NCBI GenBank assembly: GCA_965205595.1
Contig: CBDBHI010000026.1
Location: 62,001-126,000, forward strand
Length of the DNA: 64,000 nt
Reading direction: 5' to 3'
Source of the DNA: CATQHP01 sp965205595
Lineage (GTDB): Bacteria > Acidobacteriota > Terriglobia > Bryobacterales > UBA6623
Position numbers and translations under genes: made by a program. The notes under the pieces are model-generated. The model saw nothing but the letters and a program-made list of their open reading frames with translations, had not been told where the DNA came from and did no database searches. Below, piece after piece: positions 45,543-54,584 of this stretch (position 1 is its first letter; every line of letters starts with the position of its first letter).

Positions 45543-46796
45543 ATGGGAGTCGCCGTGCAGCAAGCCGAATCGCTGAGTCTGGAGCAGATCGAGTGTTTTC
45601 TCGACGGGTGCCAATCCGTCGCCTTCGAGGGCGGCAATCGAAGCGACAAATATGCGCTCGTCGAAAGCGTCTTGAAGCGGCATCACTATGCCGACCAGAA
45701 GCGCTCCGTCAAGGGTCTCCTGCGGCGTTATCTCGCTAAGCTCACGGGCTTAAGCCGCGCGCAACTCACCCGCCTGATCGGACAGTTCTTGCACACGCGT
45801 TGCGTCCGTCCGAGGGCCTATCGGCGGCGCCGTTTTCCCAGCAAGTACACACGCGCCGACAGCGTCTTACTGGCGCACGTCGATCGAGTTCATCAGCGCC
45901 TCTCGGGGCCGGCCACCCGCCGCATTCTCCAACGCGAGTTCCAGATCTACGGCCGCAAAGAGTTTCGACGCCTGGCCGAATTGTCCGTGGGCCAGCTGTA
46001 CAACTTGCGAAAAAGAGCCGTCTACCAACGTCACAGTTTGCATCTCGACAAGACCCGTCCCACGCCCGTTGCGATCGGCGAACGCCGCCAACCCGAGCCG
46101 CGAGGACGTCCGGGCTACCTGCGCATCGACACCGTGCACTCGCCCGAACAGGAAGGCGAAAAAGGCGCCTACAGCATCAATGTGGTCGACGAAGTGACGC
46201 AGTGGCAGGCCGTCGGCTGCGTCCAACGCATCAACGAAAATCACCTCATTCCCTTGCTGGAAGGCCTTTTGGAACAATTTCCATTTATCGTTCGCGGCTT
46301 TCACTCCGACAATGGCAGCGAATTCGTCAACCATCAAACCGCTAAACTGCTCGAGAAGTTGCGAATTGAATTTACGAAGTCTCGCGCGCGCCGTTCGAAC
46401 GACAATGCCTTGGTCGAAACCAAGAACGGCGCGGTGGTGCGCAAGTGGATGGGCTACCAGTTTTTGCCCTCGGAAGCGACGCAGGCGATCGACACCTTCT
46501 ACCGCCAGTGGCTCAACCCGTACTTGAATTTTCATCGCCCATGCGCTTTCGCCAGCGAGCGCCGAGACCGCCGCGGCAAGTTGCGCAAGGTGTACGCCGA
46601 GTGGAGCACGCCGTGGGAAAAGCTGCTCAGCCTGCCCGCCGAGCAGCGCGGCCTGCGCGCGGATCGCTCGCTCAAGAAGCTCCAAGCGCGAGCGGACACT
46701 TGTTCCGACACCGAGTTTGCCGAGCAACTCGACGCTCAGCGCAACGAACTGCAACGCGTCTGCAAAGACCTCGCGATCTGCTGGCGCACGCGCTAG
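45543..46796 (+). CDS. Integrase-core (rve) transposase
   Basis: 417 residues. N-terminal helical DNA-binding part (about 1-150, LTGLSRAQLTRLIGQFL), then an rve/DDE domain with LRIDTVHSPEQEG (D), FHSDNGSEFVNHQ (D) and NDNALVETKNGAVVRKWMG (E). The C-terminal part has WLNPYLNFHRPCAF. No breaks. ATG at 45543 or GTG at 45555. Best described as IS481/ISNCY-like. Confidence 0.9.
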   Translation: MGVAVQQAESLSLEQIECFLDGCQSVAFEGGNRSDKYALVESVLKRHHYADQKRSVKGLLRRYLAKLTGLSRAQLTRLIGQFLHTRCVRPRAYRRRRFPSKYTRADSVLLAHVDRVHQRLSGPATRRILQREFQIYGRKEFRRLAELSVGQLYNLRKRAVYQRHSLHLDKTRPTPVAIGERRQPEPRGRPGYLRIDTVHSPEQEGEKGAYSINVVDEVTQWQAVGCVQRINENHLIPLLEGLLEQFPFIVRGFHSDNGSEFVNHQTAKLLEKLRIEFTKSRARRSNDNALVETKNGAVVRKWMGYQFLPSEATQAIDTFYRQWLNPYLNFHRPCAFASERRDRRGKLRKVYAEWSTPWEKLLSLPAEQRGLRADRSLKKLQARADTCSDTEFAEQLDAQRNELQRVCKDLAICWRTR

Positions 46797-46822
46797 ACAA
46801 CGCCCCGACCCGAGGCGTTGTC
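46796..46822 (+). terminator. Stem-loop after the IS transposase
   Basis: GACAACGCC (46796-46804), nine-base loop, GGCGTTGTC (46814-46822), a perfect 9-bp stem touching the stop codon. No U-tract follows, so termination would be Rho-assisted or the hairpin protects the mRNA. A second stem, GGGGGATTG (46881-46889) with CAATCCCCC (46914-46922), lies farther on. Confidence 0.5.
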
Positions 46823-47043
46823 GGCTCCTCCGGCCCACGTCCGAAGACGGCCGTGGGGTCTCGCCTGGGATGGCTGCAAAGGGGGATTGGGGTGCCGCCC
46901 CTTCCCCCTTATGCAATCCCCCTCACCCCGCCCTACGAAGCCACAAATAGCTGTAGCCGCCGACCTCAACTCACGCTATAATCCCCCTCAACCCGCAGCT
47001 GCTTCGCCTCTCTCCTTCAGGCTCATCTTTCAATTGGAAAAGA

Positions 47044-47330
47044 GGCGCGTGCCGGGCCAAACAGTGGTACTCGTGGGGGCCGCATCAAACGGCAGCGAGT
47101 TCGCTAACGCCAGCTTTGTTTGCACCGCCGACGCCGGGAGCGGATCGATAACTGTTTCGCCAAGAGTCTTGGCAAATTTTCCGAATGGCAGAGTGCCCGA
47201 AGACGGGACGATCATGCTCATCAGCACGAATCGCCTAGCCACGATCGAAGCGAACGGCTTGTCGTCAGGGGAGGTGAACTCGATATTTATAGACCTCCGA
47301 ACGACCGTTTTCCGTACCGCTGCGCCATAA
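47044..47330 (+). pseudogene. TIGR03437-type lipoprotein, 3' remnant beyond the IS
   Basis: In frame from 47049: VPGQTVVLVGAASNGSEFAN, then ASFVCTADAGSGSITVSPRV, LANFPNGRVPEDGTIMLIST, ending RTTVFRTAAP. This is the C-terminal beta domain expected after the point where the gene at 43803 stops. Joining 45440 to 47050 leaves the two parts one base out of frame, so a further indel has occurred and precise loss of the IS would not restore the protein. No start codon of its own near 47044. Confidence 0.78.
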
Positions 47331-47572
47331 GCGCAAGCGAGCGGTGGCCAGTAGCCCAAGGGCATTGACTTACCAACGGCTGAAGGGGCAGACCCCTTCT
47401 TTGCACGCACTGCCGTTAAGATCAGCAACTCGTTTAGAATCAGTAGTGTAGGTAATCGTCCGTCGGTAAATGGCACCCGCTCCCTCACCCCTCAACGGCA
47501 ACCCGTCCCTTATTTCGGGGTCTCACACAGTGCGCACTCCAGTGAAAAATGCCGCTATCGAGTAGATCTGAG

Positions 47573-48826
47573 ATGAGTTCGGTGGCTGTCACCGATCTCT
47601 TCAATACGAACTATCGCCGGCTGTGGATCGCGCAGCTTATTAGTGGGTCTGGCGACTGGTTCTACTCGGTAGCTATCTACGACCTTCTGCTCGAACTCAC
47701 CGGTCGAGCCGAGGCCGTCGCCCTTGCGGCGATACTGCAAATACTTCCGATGTTCTTGCTCGGACCGACCGCCGGCGCGGTTAGCGACCGCATCAGCCGC
47801 CGGCAGGTCATGATCTTCAGCGATCTGGTTCGCGCCATCCTCGTCTTAGGAATGATTTGGATCGACAGTGCCGACCGCATCTGGTTGCTCTACATTCTGC
47901 TTGGAACCGAAATTGGGACAGCGGCGTTTTTTGAGGCCGGGCGTAATGCCATTGTTCCGAGCCTCGTTGCGCGCGATGATATTCCTACCGCCAATGCGAT
48001 CGGCTCTACGACTTGGTCGGTGACTGTCACGGCCGGTGCGGCAATTGGCGGCGTGGCGGTAGCGTACTTGGGCCGCCAGACTGTCTTCCTGGCAAATTCG
48101 GCGTCGTTCCTGGTCTCCGCGTGGTTTGTGTACCGTCTCATCGTCCGCGAAGCGCACGTGGCCGAACATCGCGACAAACCTTGGGGCGAGGTGCTTGGCT
48201 ACGCTCCGATCGTTGAGGGCTTCCGCTACGTCGCGCGCGACTGGCGATTGGCGGCGCTTCTGACGTTGAAGTTTGGACTTGGCATTTTGGGAGCCCGCGT
48301 GGTGTTGGTCACGATCTTAGGCAGTCGTGAGTTTGCGATCGACGGACAAGCGTCGTTAGGGATGGCCGCGCTATTCATGTTCCAGGGCCTAGGTTCGATC
48401 TTAGGGCCGTTGATCGTCGGCCGTCGCATCGCCAATTCGCAGTCAAGTATGCGTTTCGCTGTACTCACTGGCTACCTGGCGGCCGCATTGGGATACGTGC
48501 TATTCAGTCGCATCAGTTTCCTACCGCTCGCGGGACTATGCCTCGTACTGGCCCATGGCGGCGCCGCGCTGGTTTGGGTGTTCTCGACGACGCTGCTACA
48601 ACTTAACGCCGAAGACCGCTTCCGCGGACGAGTGTTCGCCGCCGATATGGGCATGTTTATGGTTACCGCGTCCGTCGCGACATTCTTGGTGGGGCACTTG
48701 ATTGACGCCGGGGTCTCGGCCAGAACCGGTGCGCTTGGACTCGGCATCGCACTGCTGCTGCCCGCACTACTTTGGGGTCTGGCTCTGCGGAGAAGCTGGG
48801 CGACGGAACTTGGAAGCGGCGGGTAG
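47573..48826 (+). CDS. MFS transporter (MFS_3/enterobactin-exporter-like)
   Basis: About 417 residues; ATG at 47573 or, in frame, 47549. Twelve helices. FNTNYRRLWIAQLISGSGDW and GAVSDRISRRQVMIFSDLVR (the loop 2-3 motif) match MFS exporters of the MFS_3 type. Substrate unknown, probably efflux. The first codons contain GGTGGCTGTCACCGATCTC, which is also present inverted in the repeat cluster at 51974-52075. Confidence 0.87.
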   Translation: MSSVAVTDLFNTNYRRLWIAQLISGSGDWFYSVAIYDLLLELTGRAEAVALAAILQILPMFLLGPTAGAVSDRISRRQVMIFSDLVRAILVLGMIWIDSADRIWLLYILLGTEIGTAAFFEAGRNAIVPSLVARDDIPTANAIGSTTWSVTVTAGAAIGGVAVAYLGRQTVFLANSASFLVSAWFVYRLIVREAHVAEHRDKPWGEVLGYAPIVEGFRYVARDWRLAALLTLKFGLGILGARVVLVTILGSREFAIDGQASLGMAALFMFQGLGSILGPLIVGRRIANSQSSMRFAVLTGYLAAALGYVLFSRISFLPLAGLCLVLAHGGAALVWVFSTTLLQLNAEDRFRGRVFAADMGMFMVTASVATFLVGHLIDAGVSARTGALGLGIALLLPALLWGLALRRSWATELGSGG

Positions 48827-49295
48827 TCCTGGGCGCCGCGCGCTGATGCGGACATGTCGCAAAAGCCGACAGGGCTTCGATCGACGCTCTCGGACGGGTT
48901 GAAAAGTTGGTTTTCCTGCACGGAGAACACTGATTAAGAGGGGTCTTAGAGAGAGGGCGCGGCGCGGATTCGTGAGTAGCGCACCCCGTCCAGACGCGGC
49001 TCGCCGCGGCAACGGATGCGGAGCTTGAATGCGATTTCACATTAGGAACCGGGCTATCGACCCCTAACTTCTTTCTGATCTATTCGTTAGCCTTGATCGC
49101 GGTCGCGGAACTCTTTGTGCCAATTTTCGACGATGTGCATAGAGCGCCCCCGCTGTTCGCCTTCGACGTCTTCGAATTAAGAATCCTCACCCTAGCTTTG
49201 GCACAGCTCCTGGTAGCAGGTCAGCGGCGTAGCCAATTTCGCAACTGGACTTAGCGGAGATTGGTATGCGTGGGTAGTGCGGGCTTGGGTGACTC
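48827..49295. other. Non-coding stretch with a gene fossil
   Basis: 469 bases between the MFS gene and the convergent regulator-propeller gene. The only recognisable item is the C-terminal tail fossil at 49087-49140. The bases before it (from about 49058) resemble those at 51760 and 57280, meaning that the 3' flank of the lost gene is also kept. Nothing else seen. Confidence 0.6.
49087..49140 (-). pseudogene. C-terminal tail fossil of a propeller-type gene
   Basis: On the minus strand 18 codons read MHIVENWHKEFRDRDQG-stop. The living gene at 63439-64000 ends VLHIVQNWTEELRDQE-stop, the same tail. The sequence before it has no related coding, so everything but the last 17 residues has been deleted. 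Confidence 0.7.
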
Positions 49296-51476
49296 TCACT
49301 GATACCGCGCCATCCAGATATTGCCCGTCGTCTCGTCGATGCTGAAGACCAAGCGATCTTCGAGTACGTTGAGACCGATGCCGCCGAAGTTGGTCCGGCC
49401 AAGCAGGCGGCGGCGGGCATCGTGGATCCCGTACACCTCAAACGGTGCGCCGACCGGCTGCTTCGTTGCTGCGTCCAGGCGCTGAGCCCAGATACAATGT
49501 GAGCCGTCGCGGTCGGAGAGAAAGTAGAGCAGTTGGCCGTTGGGCGACCAGGTGGCTCTCCCTTCCAGGTAGGAGCCGTCTGTGATAGGCATCCAGTCCT
49601 GTCGCGTCGTTGACGTGTCCTCCAGAACCGGGGAGACGAAGATCTGACGCCCTGTCGCGCCAACGACTTGGTGAAACGCTACCCACTTGCCGTCGGGTGA
49701 AAGATTGCCGTCGTACACGGCCGGGTCGTCCTCGCGGTCGGCGAGCACGCGCCACGTACCATCATTCAGCGTGACCAGATTAACCTTGCCACCTTCTTCG
49801 GTGACCATCGCTACTTCGTCGAGCGTCCACTGGCGCGGATCACCACAATCCCTACAGACCTGCTTCGGCGGTCCACCGACAAAGGGTGCGATGAACAGAG
49901 TTCGCTGCCTGGACTGTCCGGGAGCCCGTACCGTGTAGGCCACCTTCGTTCCTGATGGCGAGATGGATGGGAAAAAACGCACCGAGGGCTCTGCTGTTAT
50001 TGACCACGTCCGGCCCGTATCGAGGTCTTTGGCCCACACGGACCACTGACGACCCTGGTGGAGTCCATAGGCAAGCCGCGTGCCGTCCCGGGAAACAGAA
50101 GGGCTAAGTTCGTCGCGGGGGTCGTTCGTGAGCCGGTAAGCTTCTCCGCGTACTTCGCCCAAGTTGGTATCGACTGGCAGGGCCCACACATCGAAGTTTG
50201 AGGTCGAGCGGGCAAATATGAGCTCACCAGTGGGCAACAACCCGGGAGACGTATCGTCGCCAATCCCGAACGTCAGGCGCTCCGGCTCGCCGGTCGGTGT
50301 CCACCTGTCCCGATCGAGACCGATCCGCCAGACATTTAGGCCGTCGTTGAGCCGGGCTGGGAAAAGAACCTCGTGCGTCTGACGATCGAGAAGCGACGGC
50401 CGAAACCAATTCCCAGAGTAGGCAGAAGGAGAAAGTCCAGAGCTGCGTAAGAATTCGGCGATTTTGAGGGGAACGGACTCTCCCGTCTCTAGGTCTGTCA
50501 AGACCCAGTCGCCACCCTCGCTGTTGACTGATGAGATGACCGACGCCCCGTCCGGCCCCCAGATTGGCGCGATCCCCGGCGCGACGGGTCGGGACCCGGT
50601 TCCGCGCAACGAGACAATTTCCACCTCGCGTTTGTCTGTTGCGTCATAAAAGCCCGCGGAGTAGAGCACAACAGAACCGTCGGGGGAGAACCGCGGCCGG
50701 ACGCCCTTGCCGGCAACGCGGGTGATCTTGCCGCCCAGGGCAGGGATCGTGTAGATCCCACCGCCCTCCCGTGCCGATGAAAAGACGATCGTCCCGCTGT
50801 CGGGCGAGAAGTGTGGCTCCGTGTCCTCCGCCGGGTCGGAGGTGAGCCTGACCGGTTCGCCGCTCGGCAGCTTCTGCACCCAGATGTCGAGATTGCCGCC
50901 GCCCGAGCGGTCAGATGCGTAGGCGAGCAGGGCTCCATCGGGGGATACGGCCGGGGCGGTCGTGAGGCCGGTGTCGAAGGTTAGCTGATCTAGGACCGGT
51001 TGGCGGGTCGGTTCGGAGCGATCCTTACTGAAGGGCCTGGAAGTGACGAAGAGCGCTGTCCCGACGGCGACGGCGACTGCGGCGCCGATCTTGAGCCAGA
51101 GCGGACGTCGTCCACGCGGAGGCCGGGTTGCGTCAAGTGAGACAGGGCGTTCAACGGGGGCCACGAATCGATATCCCCGCCGAGGCACGGTCTCCAAGAA
51201 GCGCGGACTTTCAGCGGAATCACCGAGCGCCTGGCGGATTTTCTGAACAGCAGTATTCAGGCTCTTGTCGAACTCGACGAACTCATCTTCGGCCCACAGG
51301 CGCTCCTTGAGCTGCTCGCGGGTGACGACCTCGCCCGGTTTCTCAAGCAGCGCTTCCAACACGCGGAAGGGCTGGTCCTGGAGCCTGACCGTGACACCTC
51401 GTTTTCGGAGTTCGTGCCCGTCGAAGTCTACTTCGAACACGCCGAAGCGCGCGACTCTGGAACTGCCTGATTCCAC
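49296..51476 (-). CDS. Winged-helix (OmpR-type) regulator with TM helix and PD40/TolB beta-propeller
   Basis: 726 residues. Residues 8-106 are a Trans_reg_C winged helix (FRVLEALLEKPGEVVTREQL, LNTAVQKIRQALG, VPRRGYRFVAPV). One membrane helix at about 126-146. The rest is a periplasmic beta-propeller of repeated PD40/TolB units (VSPDGALLAYASDRSGGGNL, FSPDSGTIVFSSAREGGGIY, WSPNGQLLYFLSDRDG). This CadC-like topology lets a membrane-bound factor bind DNA in response to a periplasmic signal. No receiver domain. It lacks the ENW..E tail of its relatives. The upstream region is a copy of that ahead of the kinase at 55821-56984. Confidence 0.9.
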   Translation of the reverse strand: MESGSSRVARFGVFEVDFDGHELRKRGVTVRLQDQPFRVLEALLEKPGEVVTREQLKERLWAEDEFVEFDKSLNTAVQKIRQALGDSAESPRFLETVPRRGYRFVAPVERPVSLDATRPPRGRRPLWLKIGAAVAVAVGTALFVTSRPFSKDRSEPTRQPVLDQLTFDTGLTTAPAVSPDGALLAYASDRSGGGNLDIWVQKLPSGEPVRLTSDPAEDTEPHFSPDSGTIVFSSAREGGGIYTIPALGGKITRVAGKGVRPRFSPDGSVVLYSAGFYDATDKREVEIVSLRGTGSRPVAPGIAPIWGPDGASVISSVNSEGGDWVLTDLETGESVPLKIAEFLRSSGLSPSAYSGNWFRPSLLDRQTHEVLFPARLNDGLNVWRIGLDRDRWTPTGEPERLTFGIGDDTSPGLLPTGELIFARSTSNFDVWALPVDTNLGEVRGEAYRLTNDPRDELSPSVSRDGTRLAYGLHQGRQWSVWAKDLDTGRTWSITAEPSVRFFPSISPSGTKVAYTVRAPGQSRQRTLFIAPFVGGPPKQVCRDCGDPRQWTLDEVAMVTEEGGKVNLVTLNDGTWRVLADREDDPAVYDGNLSPDGKWVAFHQVVGATGRQIFVSPVLEDTSTTRQDWMPITDGSYLEGRATWSPNGQLLYFLSDRDGSHCIWAQRLDAATKQPVGAPFEVYGIHDARRRLLGRTNFGGIGLNVLEDRLVFSIDETTGNIWMARYQ

Positions 51477-51509
51477 GGCCCTAGAACGCCCTGATTCTAC
51501 CCCGACCGA

Positions 51510-51842
51510 TACATGGCGGGAACAAACGCTGCCACAAACTCTCCGTCAAGAGAACACCAGAACCCCCGCCAATTGGCTCTAATGCCCTATTTAAGGGCCT
51601 TTGAGCGACTTTGGGGTACCGTCAGGTGGGTCGAAAATAATTTATAGTGGCTACGGCTCGAACGGTCGAAATGCCGGCTTCGGAGTCATTCCGACGGGGT
51701 GACCGGCTCTGGGCGGAACCTCGGCGAAACGAGATTTCCCGACAGTAATGGCACGGATGCCGCCTAAGTTATTTCTGATCTGTTGGTTAGGCTATTCTTG
51801 ATCGCGGAATTCTTCGTACCAGTTTTCGACGATACAGATACT
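51510..51842 (-). repeat. Duplicated intergenic block, copy A
   Basis: About 330 bases upstream of the wHTH-propeller gene, matching 57020-57363 along its whole length with roughly three bases in four identical by eye. Shared landmarks in order: ACAAACGCTGCC, GGCTCTAA.GCCCTATTTA, GGTGGGTCG, AAAATAATTTATAGTGGCTA, GGGGTGACCGGCTC, GGGCGGAACCTC, ACGAGATTTC. It probably carries the promoter for the leftward gene; TTATAGTG is a candidate core. The far end holds a tail fossil. Confidence 0.8.
51792..51842 (-). pseudogene. C-terminal tail fossil, second copy
   Basis: Minus strand, 17 codons: SICIVENWYEEFRDQE-stop, matching the ending of the propeller gene at 63439. No further coding upstream. It lies at the distal end of repeat copy A. 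Confidence 0.7.
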
Positions 51843-51973
51843 GGTTTGTTTCCGCATCGGCAACTGGCTTAGCGAGAACGATTCGCTGACCGTCTGAGGC
51901 GAGACCTAGAGTTCAACCCATGTGGTGCGCGCTTTCTCTCGAAGTCGATCCAGGCGCGGGCCGCTCGCTGCGA

Positions 51974-52075
51974 AAGAGATCGGTGACAGAGATCGGTGAC
52001 CAGAGATCGGTGACAGCCACCTAACTGCGGTCAGAGATCGGGAGAGATCGGTGACAGCCACCTAACTGCGGCGAT
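51974..52075. repeat. Cluster of GAGATCGGTGAC repeats
   Basis: GAGATCGGTGAC occurs four times (near 51976, 51989, 52003 and 52043), twice extended as GAGATCGGTGACAGCCACC followed by TAACTGCGG. One truncated copy (AGAGATCGGG) lies between. The inverse of the longer form is present at 47581 at the start of the MFS gene. Spacing is irregular. A dispersed short repeat, not a CRISPR. Confidence 0.85.
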
Positions 52076-52076
52076 C

Positions 52077-53189
52077 TCAAATCCGATAGCGCTCGATGGC
52101 CTCTTCATCCAAATCAATGCCAAGTCCCGGTTCTTGCGGAATGTCGAGCATGCCGTCGCGGGCGGTGATGCGCTGCTTGGTGATGTGATCCCGAAGAGTG
52201 GTTTCTTCTTCCGCGACGAACTCGACGATGAACGAGTTCGAGATCGAATTAAGGAAGTGCAGCGCCGCGGCCACATTGATATAGGTCGTGAAGCCGTGAT
52301 TGACCACCGGCAGGCCACGATCTTGAGCCAGCGAAGCGACCTTCATCGCCTCGGTGAATCCGCCGACTCGCGTCAGGTCCACCTGGACGATGTCGATTTG
52401 GCCGCGGTCCATCAGGTCGATGAACGACGCTCGGTTGCTCTCCTCTTCCCCGGCGGCGATGCGCGTATCGACTGCCTGGCTGAGTTTCCGGTAGCCGTCG
52501 TAGTCGTCAGGCATCAGCGGCTCTTCAAGCCAGAAAATGTCGTAGTCATCAAAGGCTCGGGCGCGCTGGATGGCGGTCTTGGCGTCCCACACGAGGCCGG
52601 CGTCGACGAGAAGATCCGCGTCGCCCAGTCCGCGGCGTGCCTCGCGGACGAGCGCAATATCGGTCTGCTCGTCTTGGCCCATCGGGTCCCAGCCGAACTT
52701 CACCGCAGTGAACCCGCGATCAACGTAGCGTTTAGCGAGATCGCAGGTTGCCTCGGGCGTCGGTCCCCACAGGGAACTCGCGTAGGGGCGAATCTGCTTG
52801 TGAAATCCACCGCCGAGCAGCTTCCAGATGGGCAGCCCGAGCGCCTTTCCCTTGATGTCCCACAGGGCGATGTCGATGCCGCTCATGGCGTGGAGACCGG
52901 CGCCCCGGCGGCCCCCGTAAATATTGCCGCGGTACATCTTGTGCCAGATCTTCTCGGTCTCAAAGGGGTCTTCGCCAATGACCAACTCGCGCAGCCCGCA
53001 GGCCGTCGTGTGCGAGAACGGCCCTTCGATCGCCCCCTTGGCGGCCATCGGGTTCGAGTCGACCTCGCCGATTCCGGTGATTCCGGCGTCAGTGCTGACG
53101 CGGACAATCAATGCGTCTTGACCGGAGTCGCATTGCTCCTTAACTCGTTCGGAGCGAAGGTAAATCGCTTCTACGTCGGTGATTTTCAT
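52077..53189 (-). CDS. Mandelate racemase/muconate lactonizing enzyme-family protein
   Basis: 370 residues from ATG at 53189 (KITDVEAIYLRSE is the normal family start; an in-frame ATG at 53291 adds 34 residues). Enolase superfamily. N-terminal capping domain, then barrel with FTAVKFGWDPMGQ (general-base Lys), LLVDAGLVWD (metal Asp), FWLEEPLMPDDY and IAAGEEES (metal Glu), and VVNHGFTTYINVAAALHFL (His). Probably an acid-sugar dehydratase or related lyase; exact substrate unknown. Divergent from the MFS gene 139 bp away and next to a creatininase-like hydrolase: a small catabolic locus. Confidence 0.9.
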   Translation of the reverse strand: MKITDVEAIYLRSERVKEQCDSGQDALIVRVSTDAGITGIGEVDSNPMAAKGAIEGPFSHTTACGLRELVIGEDPFETEKIWHKMYRGNIYGGRRGAGLHAMSGIDIALWDIKGKALGLPIWKLLGGGFHKQIRPYASSLWGPTPEATCDLAKRYVDRGFTAVKFGWDPMGQDEQTDIALVREARRGLGDADLLVDAGLVWDAKTAIQRARAFDDYDIFWLEEPLMPDDYDGYRKLSQAVDTRIAAGEEESNRASFIDLMDRGQIDIVQVDLTRVGGFTEAMKVASLAQDRGLPVVNHGFTTYINVAAALHFLNSISNSFIVEFVAEEETTLRDHITKQRITARDGMLDIPQEPGLGIDLDEEAIERYRI

Positions 53190-53328
53190 TTCGCCGACAC
53201 TACGGTAGCTGATCGCGCCTAGGCCGTGTACGGTCTCCAGAGAAAATTTCTCTAGACGAAACCGGGCCGGCCGGCCTGCGGTTGTGAACATGACAGTGCG
53301 AGCGCCGTGCTAGACTCCGGCAGCCCGC

Positions 53329-54579
53329 GTGACGCAAGCGACCAACGCCCGCCAAATCACTCTTGCCCTGGCGGTATCAGCGGCATTCATCACTTACCTC
53401 GATCGGGTCTGCATCTCGGTCGCCGCGCCGTCGATGACCGCGGACCTTGGTCTCAGCAGCATGCAGATGGGCTACGTCTTCAGCGTTTTCGCACTGGCCT
53501 ACGGGATATTTGAGATCCCAATGGGTTGGTTCGGCGACCGCTTCGGGCAGCGCCGGCTGTTGACCAGGATCGTCGCCGGCTGGTCGCTGTTCACCGTGTT
53601 GACGGGGGTGGTGCGCAGCTACGCCGCGCTGCTCGCCGTGAGGTTCTTATTCGGCGCGGCAGAGGCCGGAGTGTTTCCCACGCTCGCTCGGGCGTTGGCG
53701 CGCTGGTTTCCGCCGAGCGAGCGCGGCCGTTCGACCGGATTGATGTGGATGGGGGCCCGACTCGGCGGATCGCTGGCGCCGCCGGTTGCCGCGCTCTTGA
53801 TCGGCTCCGTCGGGTGGCGGCCGAGCTTTGCCTCGTTCGGCGTCTTGGGCCTGGTTTGGTGCTGGGTTTTCTGGCGCTGGTATCGCGACGATCCGGCGGA
53901 TCACCCCGCCGTCAACGAAGCGGAATTGGATTACATCCGGTCCGGTAGCGCCCCCCAGCCGGAGCCCGCCTCGATTCCCTGGGGCGCCATGCTGACGGAC
54001 CGCAATCTATGGACGCTGTTCGCCATGTACTTCTGCTCGGCCTACGGTTTCTTCTTCTTCGTAACTTGGTTGCCGACGTACTTAATGGACGAGCACGGCC
54101 TCACGCTCGAGCGATCAGGTTTCTACTCGGCGATTCCGCTGCTAGCCGGCGCCGTTGCGTGTGTAACAGGCGGCGTCTGCTCCGACTGGCTGGTCAAGCG
54201 TCTGGGCCTGCGATGGGGGCGCCGGCTGGTTGGGATCGTGGGCTTCGGCCTCGCCGCGGTAGGGTTCGCGTTCGCCGCGACCGCCGACAACGCATTGTCA
54301 GCGGTTCTGTGGATGGCCTTCGCTCAGGGCTCGCAAGATCTAACGTTACCCGTGGCGTGGGCCGTTTGCGTTGACGTGGGCCATCGCTATGGCGGAACGG
54401 CGACCGGATTTATGAACACCGCGTCGAGTGTCTCCGCGATGCTCTCGCCAATTTCCGCCGCCTGGCTGACCGCCAGGTTCGGATCGTTTGATTCGATGTT
54501 CGTGGCGGCTGCAATCGTGTATCTTGTAGGCGCGTTGCTGTGGTTCTTCATCGACCCCGAGCGGCGCGTGAAAGGTTGA
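53329..54579 (+). CDS. MFS transporter, anion:cation symporter (sugar-acid) type
   Basis: 416 residues, GTG start. Twelve helices. FITYLDRVCISVAAPSMTAD and EIPMGWFGDRFGQRRLLTRI are typical of the ACS family, which takes up hexuronates, galactonate and similar acids. This agrees with the enolase-superfamily enzyme on the other side of the promoter region. The next gene starts five bases after its stop. Confidence 0.9.
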   Translation: MTQATNARQITLALAVSAAFITYLDRVCISVAAPSMTADLGLSSMQMGYVFSVFALAYGIFEIPMGWFGDRFGQRRLLTRIVAGWSLFTVLTGVVRSYAALLAVRFLFGAAEAGVFPTLARALARWFPPSERGRSTGLMWMGARLGGSLAPPVAALLIGSVGWRPSFASFGVLGLVWCWVFWRWYRDDPADHPAVNEAELDYIRSGSAPQPEPASIPWGAMLTDRNLWTLFAMYFCSAYGFFFFVTWLPTYLMDEHGLTLERSGFYSAIPLLAGAVACVTGGVCSDWLVKRLGLRWGRRLVGIVGFGLAAVGFAFAATADNALSAVLWMAFAQGSQDLTLPVAWAVCVDVGHRYGGTATGFMNTASSVSAMLSPISAAWLTARFGSFDSMFVAAAIVYLVGALLWFFIDPERRVKG

Positions 54580-54584
54580 TTCCC

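Larger units (their letters stand above)
45441..47043 (+). mobile_element. DDE (rve) insertion sequence with 6-bp target duplication
   Basis: 1,603 bp. GGCGCG stands on both sides (45435-45440 and 47044-47049). The ends are inverted repeats starting TCTTGTCCAAT (left) and TCTTTTCCAAT (right, read inward), both continuing into AAGATGAGCCTGAAGG. One transposase gene (45543-46796) and about 250 bp of non-coding sequence with stem-loops at the right. The target was a TIGR03437 lipoprotein gene. Family assignment (IS481 or an unclassified rve group) is uncertain; the boundaries are firm. Confidence 0.9.

Noticed and set aside
45867..46916. 349-codon minus-strand ORF
   Set aside because: Antisense shadow of the rve transposase gene; GC-rich coding makes long mirror frames.
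51974..52075. CRISPR-like array
   Set aside because: The repeats are irregularly spaced, partly overlapping and without unique spacers; no cas genes are in the window.
52134..53222. 362-codon plus-strand ORF
   Set aside because: It lies wholly antisense to the enolase-superfamily gene, which has all catalytic motifs; the plus-strand product has no family character.
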